A stretch of 64,000 bases of DNA from Paenibacillus_AR mesotrionivorans (GTDB lineage Bacteria > Bacillota > Bacilli > Paenibacillales > NBRC-103111), in NCBI RefSeq assembly GCF_046098205.1, contig NZ_JBJURJ010000025.1, positions 33,991 through 97,990 on the forward strand, read 5' to 3'. The position numbers and the translations under genes are program-made. Below are positions 7,146-15,751 of this stretch, in pieces (within the stretch, counting starts at the first letter, position 1; every line of letters begins with the position of its first letter). The notes under the pieces are model-generated. The model ran no database searches. It worked only from the letters and a program-made list of their open reading frames with translations, and was not told the origin of the DNA.

Positions 7146-8864
7146 ATGTTAAAAAAAGCAATGCTCATGTACAAATGGACCATATTCATTTATATCCTCA
7201 TGGGAGTCACCACCCAGTTTTTGGGCACGGCAGGAATCCGTGTGTTCCAAAAGCTGCTGGACCATATCGCCCAAGCCACTGGACTGCGGGATGGTTTTAC
7301 TCTACTTTTCCTGTACGGCGCCATGCTGATCGGGGCAACTCTGCTCCATTATCTGCAGGAATATCCCCATACTGTTCTTTCAACAGGCATTTCCGAACAG
7401 CTGAAGGTGATGGCGCTTGGCAAAGTGTCCGGAATGGACTATGCCGCTTACCAAAACACCGGCACCGGAGATTTAATCAAGCTCATCGACAATGGCGCGC
7501 ATGCGGGGAAAAACATCCTTCATTCCTTTTTTCTGCGCATTCTCCATGAGCTGCTGCCCGGTTTGCTGTTCAGCCTGTTTTTCATCAGTCTCTATAATCC
7601 ACAGCTTATGCTGGTCATCGGCATCGGCTATCTGGCTGTTTTCCTGCTCAGCCAGCTGCTGCTGGGCAGGCTGTACCGGATCAAGTCCAAGCTTCTGGCC
7701 AACCAGGAGAAAATGTCCGCCTTGTCCGTCAGGGGATTTATGGAGCTGGCTGTATTCCGGCTGAATAGGAGATACAAAAAAGAGCTGGAGCTGCTCCAGG
7801 CTACTGCGGGGGAAATCGTCAGGAACAGCGTCCGGATCAGAATGATCCACGAAGCTTTTTTTGCCCTGTTTGCCCTGCTGGTTATTATGATCAAGCTGGC
7901 CGTTCTGGTGTACGGCGCCCGCAGTTTGCTGGCCGGCCATTCCTCCATCGGCACTCTTGCAGCCATGATCATGTTTGTGGATCAAATTTATTCGCCCATT
8001 GCCATCTTCAACGTGCTTTATGTGGAATACAAGCTGAACGCAGTGGCTTACCGGAGGTTTGAGGAAACTTTGAACGGGCCGGAGGACGCCAATTTGCATG
8101 TGGGAAAAGAAGTGGATCTTCTGCGGGGAAAAGTGGATTTTCAGGATGTCTCCTTCGGTTATGAGGGCCGCGGGGTTCTGAACCATGTGACGTTCTCCAT
8201 CGAACCCGGCTGCTCTACCGCGATTATCGGAGCCAGCGGCAGCGGCAAATCCACCATCATCAAGCTGATGCTGGGGCTTCTGAAGAAATCCTCCGGGCAC
8301 ATTCTGGTGGATGGGACCGACATTGACAGCCTGAAGCTGGACAGTCTGTACCGCCATCTGTCGTACATCTCCCAGGAGGCTCCGGTATTCGACACCTGTA
8401 TCCGGGAAAATATCCTGTTCGATGAAGAGCGGCCGGATGAGGAGATTTATCGCATGTTGGAGCAGGTGCAGCTTAAGGAGAAGGTGCAGGCTCTTCCCGA
8501 AGGGCTGGAAACTAAGATCGGAGAAAAAGGCATGAAGCTGTCCGGGGGCGAAAAGCAGCGGCTGGCCTTTGCCAGAGTGCTAGCCCAACAGCGGAATCTG
8601 GTCATTCTGGACGAACCCGTCTCTGCCTTGGACAACAAAACAGAAAAAAGCCTGATGGACACCATCCTGAACCAGCTTGCAGGCAAAACCCTGGTCATCG
8701 TCACCCACCGCCTCCGCTCCATCCGGCATGTGGATACCATTATTCTGGTCCGTAACGGAGAAATTGCCGGAATCGGGAGCTTCGAATCCCTGATGGCAGG
8801 CAGCCCCTACTTCCGGGAGCTGTGGAGCCTGGAGGAGCCGGCATCATCGTCAGATGCCGGGTAG
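7146..8864 (+). CDS. ABC exporter half-transporter (multidrug/lipid type), TMD-NBD fusion
   Basis: The 572-residue protein has an N-terminal transmembrane domain (about residues 10-290, six predicted helices) and a nucleotide-binding domain. Visible motifs are Walker A 'GASGSGKST' near residue 362, signature 'LSGGEKQRLAFARVLA' near 464, Walker B 'LVILDEP' near 486 and 'VTHRLRS' with the H-loop. This is the homodimer-type exporter architecture of BmrA/MsbA-like proteins. Start ATG follows GGGAGG. Upstream lies a leader with a short peptide and a terminator, so expression is probably induced by read-through, as for antibiotic-inducible exporters. Drug efflux is inferred from this context; the substrate is not readable. 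Confidence 0.9.
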   Translation: MLKKAMLMYKWTIFIYILMGVTTQFLGTAGIRVFQKLLDHIAQATGLRDGFTLLFLYGAMLIGATLLHYLQEYPHTVLSTGISEQLKVMALGKVSGMDYAAYQNTGTGDLIKLIDNGAHAGKNILHSFFLRILHELLPGLLFSLFFISLYNPQLMLVIGIGYLAVFLLSQLLLGRLYRIKSKLLANQEKMSALSVRGFMELAVFRLNRRYKKELELLQATAGEIVRNSVRIRMIHEAFFALFALLVIMIKLAVLVYGARSLLAGHSSIGTLAAMIMFVDQIYSPIAIFNVLYVEYKLNAVAYRRFEETLNGPEDANLHVGKEVDLLRGKVDFQDVSFGYEGRGVLNHVTFSIEPGCSTAIIGASGSGKSTIIKLMLGLLKKSSGHILVDGTDIDSLKLDSLYRHLSYISQEAPVFDTCIRENILFDEERPDEEIYRMLEQVQLKEKVQALPEGLETKIGEKGMKLSGGEKQRLAFARVLAQQRNLVILDEPVSALDNKTEKSLMDTILNQLAGKTLVIVTHRLRSIRHVDTIILVRNGEIAGIGSFESLMAGSPYFRELWSLEEPASSSDAG

Positions 8865-8884
8865 CGGTTGATTCAATGTCCTGT

Positions 8885-9115
8885 TCACTCGTGCTCGCGC
8901 ATATATTCCCGTTTAAAATCTTCATAGATTACAAATACATCCGTTAATAATGCTTTCAATTCTTCGTAATTACGGAATACCGGCTTTCGTAATTGACCGT
9001 TTTCAAGACCATCCAGCTGTCTTTTTATGATTCCCCATGTCCCGCCAACCGTAAGCTCAGAATGCTTCCATACCGACCATATCAATTCGGCTGCACCGTA
9101 TCTTAACGAGATCAC
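8885..9115 (-). CDS. Small conserved-looking protein of unknown function; start codon unclear
   Basis: From the GTG at 9115 the frame codes for 76 residues ('ELTVGGTWGIIKRQLDGL', 'NYEELKALLTDVFVIYEDFK'). No family was recognised. The same frame stays open upstream to about 9198 with protein-like sequence ('KKERFFKIVETQNPYKFQF') but without ATG, GTG or TTG; a GTA at 9178 sits where a start would be expected. Either the gene starts weakly at 9115 or it has lost its start. It is clearly AT-richer than its neighbours, which suggests acquisition or decay. It lies downstream of the response-regulator gene on the same strand. Confidence 0.5.
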   Translation of the reverse strand: MISLRYGAAELIWSVWKHSELTVGGTWGIIKRQLDGLENGQLRKPVFRNYEELKALLTDVFVIYEDFKREYMREHE

Positions 9116-9200
9116 AAATTGAAATTTATATGGATTCTGCGTTTCTACAATCTTAAAGAACCTTTCCTTCTTATTTACTTTACCGTCCCCTTATCCTTTA

Positions 9201-10376
9201 TTACTCCGCCCCCTGGGCGCAGGCCTCCCGGTACTGGGAGGGGGTCTGGCCGAATTTTTTGCGGAACTGCTGGGTGAAATGGCGCATGTCCTGGTAGCCT
9301 ACCCGCTCGGAAATTTCCGCCAGCTTGAGCTTCGGGTCCAACAGCATCCGTTTGGCCTGCTCCAGCCGCAGCGTGATGATATATTCCTTGAAGCCGCTGC
9401 CTGTTTTTTGCTTGAACAGCTGGCTGAAGTAAACCGGGTTCAGGTAGACCACAGAGGCTACCTTCTCCAGGGACAAATCCTCATGGAACCGGGCCTGGAT
9501 ATACTGGAGGCCCACCTCCACCGCCCGGTCGCTTCCCCCTTCCACGGCGGTATAGGATTGGGTGGCGGAGGCCTGGCGCATCCGCTGCACCTCGCCGGGC
9601 ACTGCATTGAAGTCCTTCAGCTCCGCCGTATGGAGAATCTGGAAGGGAATTCGCAGGTACTTGGCCAGATGCCGCCTCAGCTCCTCCAGAAGCTCCTCCA
9701 GACCGCCTGCCTCGGGAAACTGCACAATGGCCAAAAGGCTCATACTGTCATGGATGGTCACGAAGCCGCTGCCCAACCGGTTGATCAGCTCACCCAGCAC
9801 ATTCTCCACGATGAAATGCTCCAGCCGTACGCTTTGGCTGCTGTCCATCCGCACCATAATCAGATGGAAGGAAGGGTACGATTCCACGAAGGGCCGGATG
9901 TCCAGCCCGCCGATGTCGAAGCCCGAGGCCCACCGCTGGAAGACCGCCTCTCTCAGGAATCGCTGGTTTTGCTTCAGCAAAAACGCCTCCTGGGTCTGCT
10001 CCAGCTCCCGGTCCACCTCCTCCCCCAGCTGCTCCACCATCCGCACCAGGGCATCCTTGCCGATGGGCTTCAGGAGATAATCCTTGGCTCCCAGCCGGAC
10101 CGCCTCCTGGGCATAGCTGAATTCGGAATAAGCGGAAATCACCACCCACTTCACGTGGGGATGGGTTTTCTTGGAGAGGGCCATCAGCTCCAGCCCCGTC
10201 ATACCCGGCATCAGAATATCCGTCAGCACCGCTTGAATAGGGAACTCGCGGAGCATAACCGCTGCTTCCCCCGGCCCTGCAGCCAGATGAATGCGGTATT
10301 CGGGAAAATGATGTGCCAGTGTGCGTTTGATGCCGTCGCGGATTACCGCTTCGTCATCCACGATGAGCAGTTCCAT
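9201..10376 (-). CDS. Response regulator with AraC-type DNA-binding domain (YesN-like)
   Basis: The 391-residue protein starts 'MELLIVDDEAVIRDGIKRTL'. The receiver domain (1-120) holds the acidic pair Asp7/Asp8, phospho-acceptor Asp53 in 'LTDILMPG', and 'LLKPI' with the conserved Lys. The last ~100 residues are an AraC double helix-turn-helix ('SLEKVASVVYLNPVYFSQLF', 'EISERVGYQDMRHFTQQFRK'). Its start overlaps the end of the histidine kinase gene by 23 bases, so the pair is coupled. By analogy with YesMN-type pairs it should control the adjacent sugar ABC genes. Confidence 0.94.
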   Translation of the reverse strand: MELLIVDDEAVIRDGIKRTLAHHFPEYRIHLAAGPGEAAVMLREFPIQAVLTDILMPGMTGLELMALSKKTHPHVKWVVISAYSEFSYAQEAVRLGAKDYLLKPIGKDALVRMVEQLGEEVDRELEQTQEAFLLKQNQRFLREAVFQRWASGFDIGGLDIRPFVESYPSFHLIMVRMDSSQSVRLEHFIVENVLGELINRLGSGFVTIHDSMSLLAIVQFPEAGGLEELLEELRRHLAKYLRIPFQILHTAELKDFNAVPGEVQRMRQASATQSYTAVEGGSDRAVEVGLQYIQARFHEDLSLEKVASVVYLNPVYFSQLFKQKTGSGFKEYIITLRLEQAKRMLLDPKLKLAEISERVGYQDMRHFTQQFRKKFGQTPSQYREACAQGAE

Positions 10377-12219
10377 GGGCTTCCCTCCTTACCGTCGGAA
10401 TGGGCAGGGCAATGGTTACCGTGGTGCCCTGTCCTTGAACGCTGTCGATGCGCAGACCGTACTCCTCCCCGTGCTGCAGGGCCAGCCGGCGGTGCACATT
10501 AGGCAGGCCGATGCCCTTGCGGCGGGCTGCAGCTGGCAGGACGGGAGTCCCGCCGTCCATTTCCGGAACCGAAGGGGATTCCTGCGCGGGTCTGCTTCCT
10601 CCAGCTGCACCGCCCACATGCAAGGCCTCCCGCAGCCGGGCCAAAGTACCTTCATCCATACCGACTCCGTCATCCTCCACCACAATCTGCAGCTCCCGCT
10701 CCGTCGTCCGGGTATAAACCCGGATGACTCCGGGTCCGGCTTTGGGCTCCAGTCCGGACTTCACCGCATTTTCGAAGATAGGCTGGAGAGTCATCTTGGG
10801 AATAAGGGTGCCGAGCCACTCCTCCCCGATGTCAATCTCCGTGCTAACCCGCCCCGCCAGCCTGTTTTCGATAATGGTCATGTAGTGCTTCATCTGCTCC
10901 AATTCATGGCGCAGGGTGGTTTTGGACGCTTCCTCCCAGTCGCTGCTGTAGCGGAACATCTGGGAGAGGGAGAGAATCACCCGGCCCAGCTTCTCACTAC
11001 CCCGTTCGTCCAGCATCCAATAGATCATATCCAGCGTATTGTACAGAAAATGGGGATTCACCTGGGATTGCAGGGCGGCCAGCTCGGCGTTTTTCTCACT
11101 GACGGAGGCCAGGGTAATCCGCTCGATCAGCTCGTCCATCCGGTTCACCATCCGGTTGAAGGAGGTGACCAGGTAGTTGATTTCATCAAAGGAGCGGACA
11201 TTCACCGAACCATGAAAATCCCCCGTTTCCACACGGCGCATCTCCCGGACCAGAAGGCGCAGAGGCGAGGACAGGGTGCGGGAAATCACCGTGGCGATGG
11301 CCGTGGACAGCACCACCAGCGCCGCAATGACGGCAATGAGGTACTGCCGGGTCTGGTCGATCCGGGCGCTGATATCCGAGCGCGGCGTCATGCTGATGAC
11401 GCTCCAGTCCGCCATCCGCGGCTGTGCGGAGACAACCAGGTTGTCCCTGGCAGAGATGGTGTCCGGGTCCAGCACCGGTCCTGTGGCCAGCTCATCGGAG
11501 GACATGGCCCAGGAGGCATCCATTTTGGTGGAGGCGATGATCCGTTTGTCCTTGTCGGTAATATACACCTTGCTGTTGGAGCTGATGGAGGCATTGGACA
11601 AGGCGGACATAATGGCCTGGGGATACGTCTCGAACATGACGATGCCCACCGAACGGTGGTCCGTCAGATCGTACAGCTGGCGGCCGAAGACAAACACCGG
11701 CTCCTCCTGCTGGAGCTCGTTCATGACGGAGCCGCGGTACAGCCCCAGCCAGACCATCTCCCCCGCGGAGGCCTTCAGCTTCCGGTACCATTCCTTGTGG
11801 GCGTAATTGGCGTCCACAACGCCGGCGAATTTCCGCTCGTAATTGTACATCACTCCGCCGTTGGTAATGATGTAGATGGCGGCGATATCGTCCCGGGAAT
11901 AATAGATGGCGCCGATGTTATTGGTGATGGTCCGGTCATTGATGACCTTGACGGCGGGATCGCTGTCCCGCTCCTTCATCAGCCGAAGCATCTCGTAATT
12001 GCTGTTGAGGGACTTGGTGATGCTGTCATATCCCTTCAGCAGGAGATCGAACAGATCCACGGTCTGGGAGATATTCTTTTCCGCCATTTCCCGGGTCTGG
12101 CTGTGAATGATGCCCGTCAGCTTATGGTAATAAGCCATGCTGAACACCAGAATCAGCACCAGCATACAGGAGAGAATCAACAGAAACAGCCGCATATACA
12201 GCGTGTTCAACTTCCGCAT
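10354..12219 (-). CDS. Sensor histidine kinase, YesM type
   Basis: From the ATG at 12219, chosen because GGAGGACCTCCC directly precedes it, the protein has 621 residues. Order: transmembrane helix (~10-33), extracellular sensing region (~35-280), second helix (~285-310), HAMP domain, His_kinase block 'QSQVNPHFLYNTLDMIYWML' with the phosphorylated His, and a C-terminal HATPase ('VEDDGVGMD', 'GIGLPNVHRRL'). The split histidine/ATPase arrangement is typical of sugar-responsive YesM/LytS-like kinases in Paenibacillus. It probably senses an extracellular sugar or the loaded binding protein coded upstream, and signals to the overlapping AraC-type regulator. Confidence 0.94.
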   Translation of the reverse strand: MRKLNTLYMRLFLLILSCMLVLILVFSMAYYHKLTGIIHSQTREMAEKNISQTVDLFDLLLKGYDSITKSLNSNYEMLRLMKERDSDPAVKVINDRTITNNIGAIYYSRDDIAAIYIITNGGVMYNYERKFAGVVDANYAHKEWYRKLKASAGEMVWLGLYRGSVMNELQQEEPVFVFGRQLYDLTDHRSVGIVMFETYPQAIMSALSNASISSNSKVYITDKDKRIIASTKMDASWAMSSDELATGPVLDPDTISARDNLVVSAQPRMADWSVISMTPRSDISARIDQTRQYLIAVIAALVVLSTAIATVISRTLSSPLRLLVREMRRVETGDFHGSVNVRSFDEINYLVTSFNRMVNRMDELIERITLASVSEKNAELAALQSQVNPHFLYNTLDMIYWMLDERGSEKLGRVILSLSQMFRYSSDWEEASKTTLRHELEQMKHYMTIIENRLAGRVSTEIDIGEEWLGTLIPKMTLQPIFENAVKSGLEPKAGPGVIRVYTRTTERELQIVVEDDGVGMDEGTLARLREALHVGGAAGGSRPAQESPSVPEMDGGTPVLPAAARRKGIGLPNVHRRLALQHGEEYGLRIDSVQGQGTTVTIALPIPTVRREAHGTAHRG

Positions 12220-12342
12220 GGGAGGTCCTCCGAAAAAGCACTGCTTTGTAGCTCTATTGTAGCATGAACCCCTCGTGCTGCGGGAGAGACGGGACAAGCC
12301 GGCCGAACTGACCGGAGGCCTCGCTGTAACGTTCCGGCCGCC

Positions 12343-13221
12343 TTACCCTTTGACCGCCCCGGCAACCATACCCTTGGTTATTTTATCCGCCAGCAGGAAA
12401 TAAATGATCACCACCGGCAGCGCCCCCAGCACCAGAAAGGCACCGATGGCCCCGTAGTTGACGGAATACTGGCTGACGAAGCTGTTCACGCCGAAGGGCA
12501 GCGTCTTCAAGGCCTGCTTGGAGATAAAAGTGGCGGCCAGAATATATTCATTCCAGACATTAATGAAGGTGAGGATGGACACAGTCATCATCGGCGGCAC
12601 CGAAACCGGCACGGTGATGTGGAAGAAAATCCGGAAGATGCCTGCTCCGTCCACTACCGCCGATTCCTCGATTTCGTGGGGGATGGTCTTCATGAAGCCG
12701 CTTAGAATAAAAACGGCGATGGGCGTCTGAAAGGCAATATACGGCAGAATCAGCGCCCAGTGTGTATTCAGTACCGAAATTTGCTTGAACATTTTCATCA
12801 AAGGAAGCAGCGTGGCCTGCATCGGGATCATCATCCCGATGAGGAACAGCACCATTACTGCCTGCCCGTAGCGCCAGCGGAACCGGCTGATGGCGAAGGC
12901 CACCATGGAGCTTAACAGGAGTACGCTCCCCATAGTAATGAAGGTAACCTTCACACTGTTGAACAGGTACCGGAAGTAGCTTCCAGCCTCAATGGCATTG
13001 CGGAAGTTTTCCCACTGGGGCACATGGGGCAGGGCGAAGAAGCTCCCCGACAGGATTTCCTCGTTGGTTTTCAGCGAATACAGCACCAGCCAAACCAGCG
13101 GATACAGCTGGGTAACCAGCAGAATGCCAAACAACAGGTACACAAGCAGCTTAACCGGCGACAAGTGTTTCCTGGTCCGGGAAGCAACAGGCTTCACTGT
13201 GGCGGTTGCGGCGGAATTCAT
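12343..13221 (-). CDS. Sugar ABC transporter permease (CUT1, MalG type)
   Basis: The 292-residue protein has six predicted membrane helices and the permease coupling motif 'EEIEESAVVDGAGIFRIFFH' (EAA loop, roughly residues 185-205). The C-terminus 'ADKITKGMVAGAVKG' is typical of MalG-like CUT1 permeases. It lies 18 bases after the partner permease and upstream of the two-component genes, so the order is binding protein, MalF-type, MalG-type, kinase, regulator. No ATPase gene accompanies the set; a shared MsmX-like ATPase is inferred. A GC-rich hairpin (12299-12342) separates it from the kinase gene. Confidence 0.94.
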   Translation of the reverse strand: MNSAATATVKPVASRTRKHLSPVKLLVYLLFGILLVTQLYPLVWLVLYSLKTNEEILSGSFFALPHVPQWENFRNAIEAGSYFRYLFNSVKVTFITMGSVLLLSSMVAFAISRFRWRYGQAVMVLFLIGMMIPMQATLLPLMKMFKQISVLNTHWALILPYIAFQTPIAVFILSGFMKTIPHEIEESAVVDGAGIFRIFFHITVPVSVPPMMTVSILTFINVWNEYILAATFISKQALKTLPFGVNSFVSQYSVNYGAIGAFLVLGALPVVIIYFLLADKITKGMVAGAVKG

Positions 13222-13239
13222 AGGCGTTGCCTCCTTTTA

Positions 13240-14130
13240 TCAGGAATATTTCCGCTCGAGGCGGTTGAACAGCATGTTGATAATGACGGTGGCCCCCAGA
13301 CACAGCACCACCAGGAAGGTGGCAATGGAGCTGCCGTAGCCGTATTTCATGGACAGGAAGGACATGTTGTACATATGGGTGGAGATGACGTCCGTGGCAT
13401 GGGCCGGTCCTCCTGCGGTCATAACCATAATCATGTCGAAGGCCTGGAGGGAGCCGATAAAGGCCAGGACAATGGATATTTTGAAAATCGGAATATTCAT
13501 GGGCAGGGTGATATGCCAGTCCGCCTTCCAGCCCTCTGCGCCGTCAATCCGCGCAGCCTCGTAGATATCGGCAGGGATATTCTGGATGCCGGTGAACTGG
13601 ATTAAGGTGTGGTAGCCGAGATATTGCCACAGGGCCACAAAATAAAGGGCGATCATGGCTACCGACGGGTCGGTCAGCCAGCTCCGGGTCAGGCCCGACA
13701 GCCCCACCAGCTCCAGCAGCTGGTTGAGCATGCCTCCCATGGAGGCAGGATTATAGATGGTTTTCCACAATTGGCCGATAATGACCACCGACAGAATAAC
13801 CGGCATAAAATAGCTGGACACGAGAAAATTCGGCTTCTTCACAAAACGGTTCAGCAAGATGGCCAACAGCAGCGCCACGGGAATTTCCGCCATAGAGAAG
13901 AGGGCGAAATTCAGGGTCCGTTTCACCGCCGGCCAAAAGACGGGATCGTGAAACAGCAGGGTCCGGAAATTGTCCAGCCCCACAAAATGCGCCTGGCCGA
14001 TGCCGTTCCAGTCCAAGAGCCCGCTGTAAATGGACACCCCGATGGGCACAAACACCAGGCAGCTGTATAGGAGCAGACAGGGCAGCACAAACAGTCCGAT
14101 GGTCAGCTTGGATACGCGCAATACGTTCAT
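13240..14130 (-). CDS. Sugar ABC transporter permease (CUT1, MalF type)
   Basis: From the ATG at 14130, behind GAGGAGGG, the protein has 296 residues and six membrane helices, starting 'MNVLRVSKLTIGLFVLPCL'. The coupling loop 'YEAARIDGAEGWKADWHITLP' shows the EAA motif that contacts the ATPase. It forms the heterodimeric channel with the MalG-type permease directly downstream. A hairpin in the 73-base gap to the binding-protein gene probably lowers permease expression relative to the binding protein. Confidence 0.94.
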   Translation of the reverse strand: MNVLRVSKLTIGLFVLPCLLLYSCLVFVPIGVSIYSGLLDWNGIGQAHFVGLDNFRTLLFHDPVFWPAVKRTLNFALFSMAEIPVALLLAILLNRFVKKPNFLVSSYFMPVILSVVIIGQLWKTIYNPASMGGMLNQLLELVGLSGLTRSWLTDPSVAMIALYFVALWQYLGYHTLIQFTGIQNIPADIYEAARIDGAEGWKADWHITLPMNIPIFKISIVLAFIGSLQAFDMIMVMTAGGPAHATDVISTHMYNMSFLSMKYGYGSSIATFLVVLCLGATVIINMLFNRLERKYS

Positions 14131-14154
14131 ATGGTTTCCCTCCTCGAACAGATA

Positions 14155-14187
14155 GCGGTGGAAGAGGTCCGCTCCCCCCTCCACCGC
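14155..14187 (-). promoter_or_regulatory. Intercistronic hairpin between binding-protein and permease genes
   Basis: Stem GCGGTGGA / TCCACCGC with an 18-base loop and no T-run behind it. Such hairpins behind sugar-binding-protein genes commonly protect the upstream message or attenuate read-through. Confidence 0.6.
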
Positions 14188-14203
14188 CTTTTTTTGCTGT
14201 CTC

Positions 14204-15562
14204 TTATTTGTTGTTGGACTGATACGCGGTTTGATGCTCCTTGGCGGTTACCTTGGAATCCATCTTTTGGACAAACAGGTTCTGGATGCTTTGCAGGTGC
14301 CCTTGGGCTGTGCCCGGGTTCATGGTGTTATCAAAGGCCAGGTCGCCGCCCTTCACATCCTTGAACAGATTCATCACTTCGATGGCCATGTCCGAATAGC
14401 CGTTGGCCTTGAAATCGCCCTCCACCTTTTGCGCCAAACCTACGGCACCCTTCACCTTAAAGGCTTCCTTGGGGAAATTCAGCATGAAATAATTCAGGAA
14501 GTCCTTGGTTTCCTTCAGGTGTTTACTGTTGGCGGAGATGGCGAAGGCGCTGCCCGGTGCCAGCATAAATTCATTGGCATTGCCCTTGCCGTTGATGGTC
14601 GGGAATTTGAACACCCCTACCTTGCCGTTGACGGAGGAGGTTTCTATGCCGCCGGTAGCCCAGCTGCCCATAAAGTACATGGCCGCTTTCCCGGTTTTGA
14701 ACAGGTTTTCCCCTGCATTGTAATCAAAGGAGGTGGCGCCCTCCTGGAAGGCCCCTGCCTGCACAAGGGATTGGAAAGCATCGATGGCTTCCACAAACGC
14801 CGGGTCCTCGAAGGTTCTTTTGCCGGCAATTACGTCGGAGAGGAAACCCGGTCCGTTATTGGTGCGCAGCAGCATGTTCATGAACAGGAAGGAGCCCGTC
14901 CAGGTATCCTTTTCGCCGATGGCCATGGGCGTGATTTTCTTCTCCTTGAGGGTTTTGACCGCACTCACCATTTCCTCAAAGGTGGACGGCACCTTGACTC
15001 CAGCTTGAGCGAACAGCTCTTTATTGTAGAAGACGACTGCGATGTTATTTCCGTCCGGCAGGGCGTACAGATTTTTGTCGAAGGTGTAATAATCGAGAAT
15101 GCCTTCCTGGAAGGTGGCCTTCAGGCCGTTTTGCTCCACCATGTCATTCAGGGGGGCCAGCAGCTTGGCATCCACATACGGCTTCATCTGTGCCGACGGG
15201 TTCACGATGGTGATGTCCGGCACCTCGTTGGAGGCTGCCTGGGTTTTCAGCTTCAGCTTCTGCTGGTCGGTATTCAGGGAATCCAGTTCAATCTTGATGT
15301 TGGGGTGTTCCGCCTCATAAGCGGCGACGATTTTCTTCATCAGGCCGTTTTTGGGATCGGTGGGATCGGGATAAATGTTCTGGAAGGTAATGGTGATTTT
15401 GTCTCCCTTGGACCCGGAGGAGGCTTCCTTGGTGGCAACCGGTGCCTTGGTGGCATCCGGGCTTGCACTGCCTGCGCCGGAGCTGTTGCCGCCGCAAGCG
15501 GCCAACCCCAGAGTCAGGGTGCCTGCCAGCGCCAGATTGATCCATTTGAACCGATGTTTCAT
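14204..15562 (-). CDS. Extracellular sugar-binding lipoprotein (CUT1 family)
   Basis: From the ATG at 15562 (AAGGGGGA ribosome site) the protein has 452 residues. The N-terminus has a lipoprotein signal ending in lipobox 'LAAC' followed by a low-complexity linker (GGNSSGAGSASPDA). The rest shows the family 1 solute-binding fold ('ITITFQNIYPDPTDPKNGL', 'VPDITIVNPSAQMKPYVDAK', 'AMYFMGSWATGG'). It is the first gene of a five-gene unit with two permeases and a YesMN-type pair. A cre-like site (15607-15622) lies 45 bases upstream, which suggests carbon catabolite control. The sugar is unknown. Confidence 0.93.
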   Translation of the reverse strand: MKHRFKWINLALAGTLTLGLAACGGNSSGAGSASPDATKAPVATKEASSGSKGDKITITFQNIYPDPTDPKNGLMKKIVAAYEAEHPNIKIELDSLNTDQQKLKLKTQAASNEVPDITIVNPSAQMKPYVDAKLLAPLNDMVEQNGLKATFQEGILDYYTFDKNLYALPDGNNIAVVFYNKELFAQAGVKVPSTFEEMVSAVKTLKEKKITPMAIGEKDTWTGSFLFMNMLLRTNNGPGFLSDVIAGKRTFEDPAFVEAIDAFQSLVQAGAFQEGATSFDYNAGENLFKTGKAAMYFMGSWATGGIETSSVNGKVGVFKFPTINGKGNANEFMLAPGSAFAISANSKHLKETKDFLNYFMLNFPKEAFKVKGAVGLAQKVEGDFKANGYSDMAIEVMNLFKDVKGGDLAFDNTMNPGTAQGHLQSIQNLFVQKMDSKVTAKEHQTAYQSNNK

Positions 15563-15606
15563 AAACAAATCCCCCTTATGCTTTGATACGGTCATTATCC
15601 CTTTTC

Positions 15607-15622
15607 TTGTAAGTGTTTACAA
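15607..15622. promoter_or_regulatory. cre-like (CcpA) site upstream of the sugar ABC unit
   Basis: TTGTAAGTGTTTACAA matches the cre consensus WTGNNARCGNWWWCAW at every position except the central C (T here). It lies between the divergent binding-protein gene and HD-GYP gene. Confidence 0.5.
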
Positions 15623-15751
15623 TGAGGCGGAATTTAGAAAACAGGTTGATTTTTTATAGATGATATATCCTTTTTGCCGAATTCTATATACAATACATAT
15701 ATATCTTTCAAGCTCCCCATCATTATCTTCTGGCAGGTGATCCCCCCATCC

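Noticed and set aside
10321..12267. Long open frame (about 650 codons) on the plus strand opposite the sensor kinase
   Set aside because: The minus-strand frame has full kinase domains and a perfect ribosome site; the opposite frame is His/Gly/Gln-rich and is a by-product of high GC codon use. The same applies to long antisense frames at 14231-15586, 22806-23891, 39087-40280, 43753-45000, 50069-51631 and 52439-54208.
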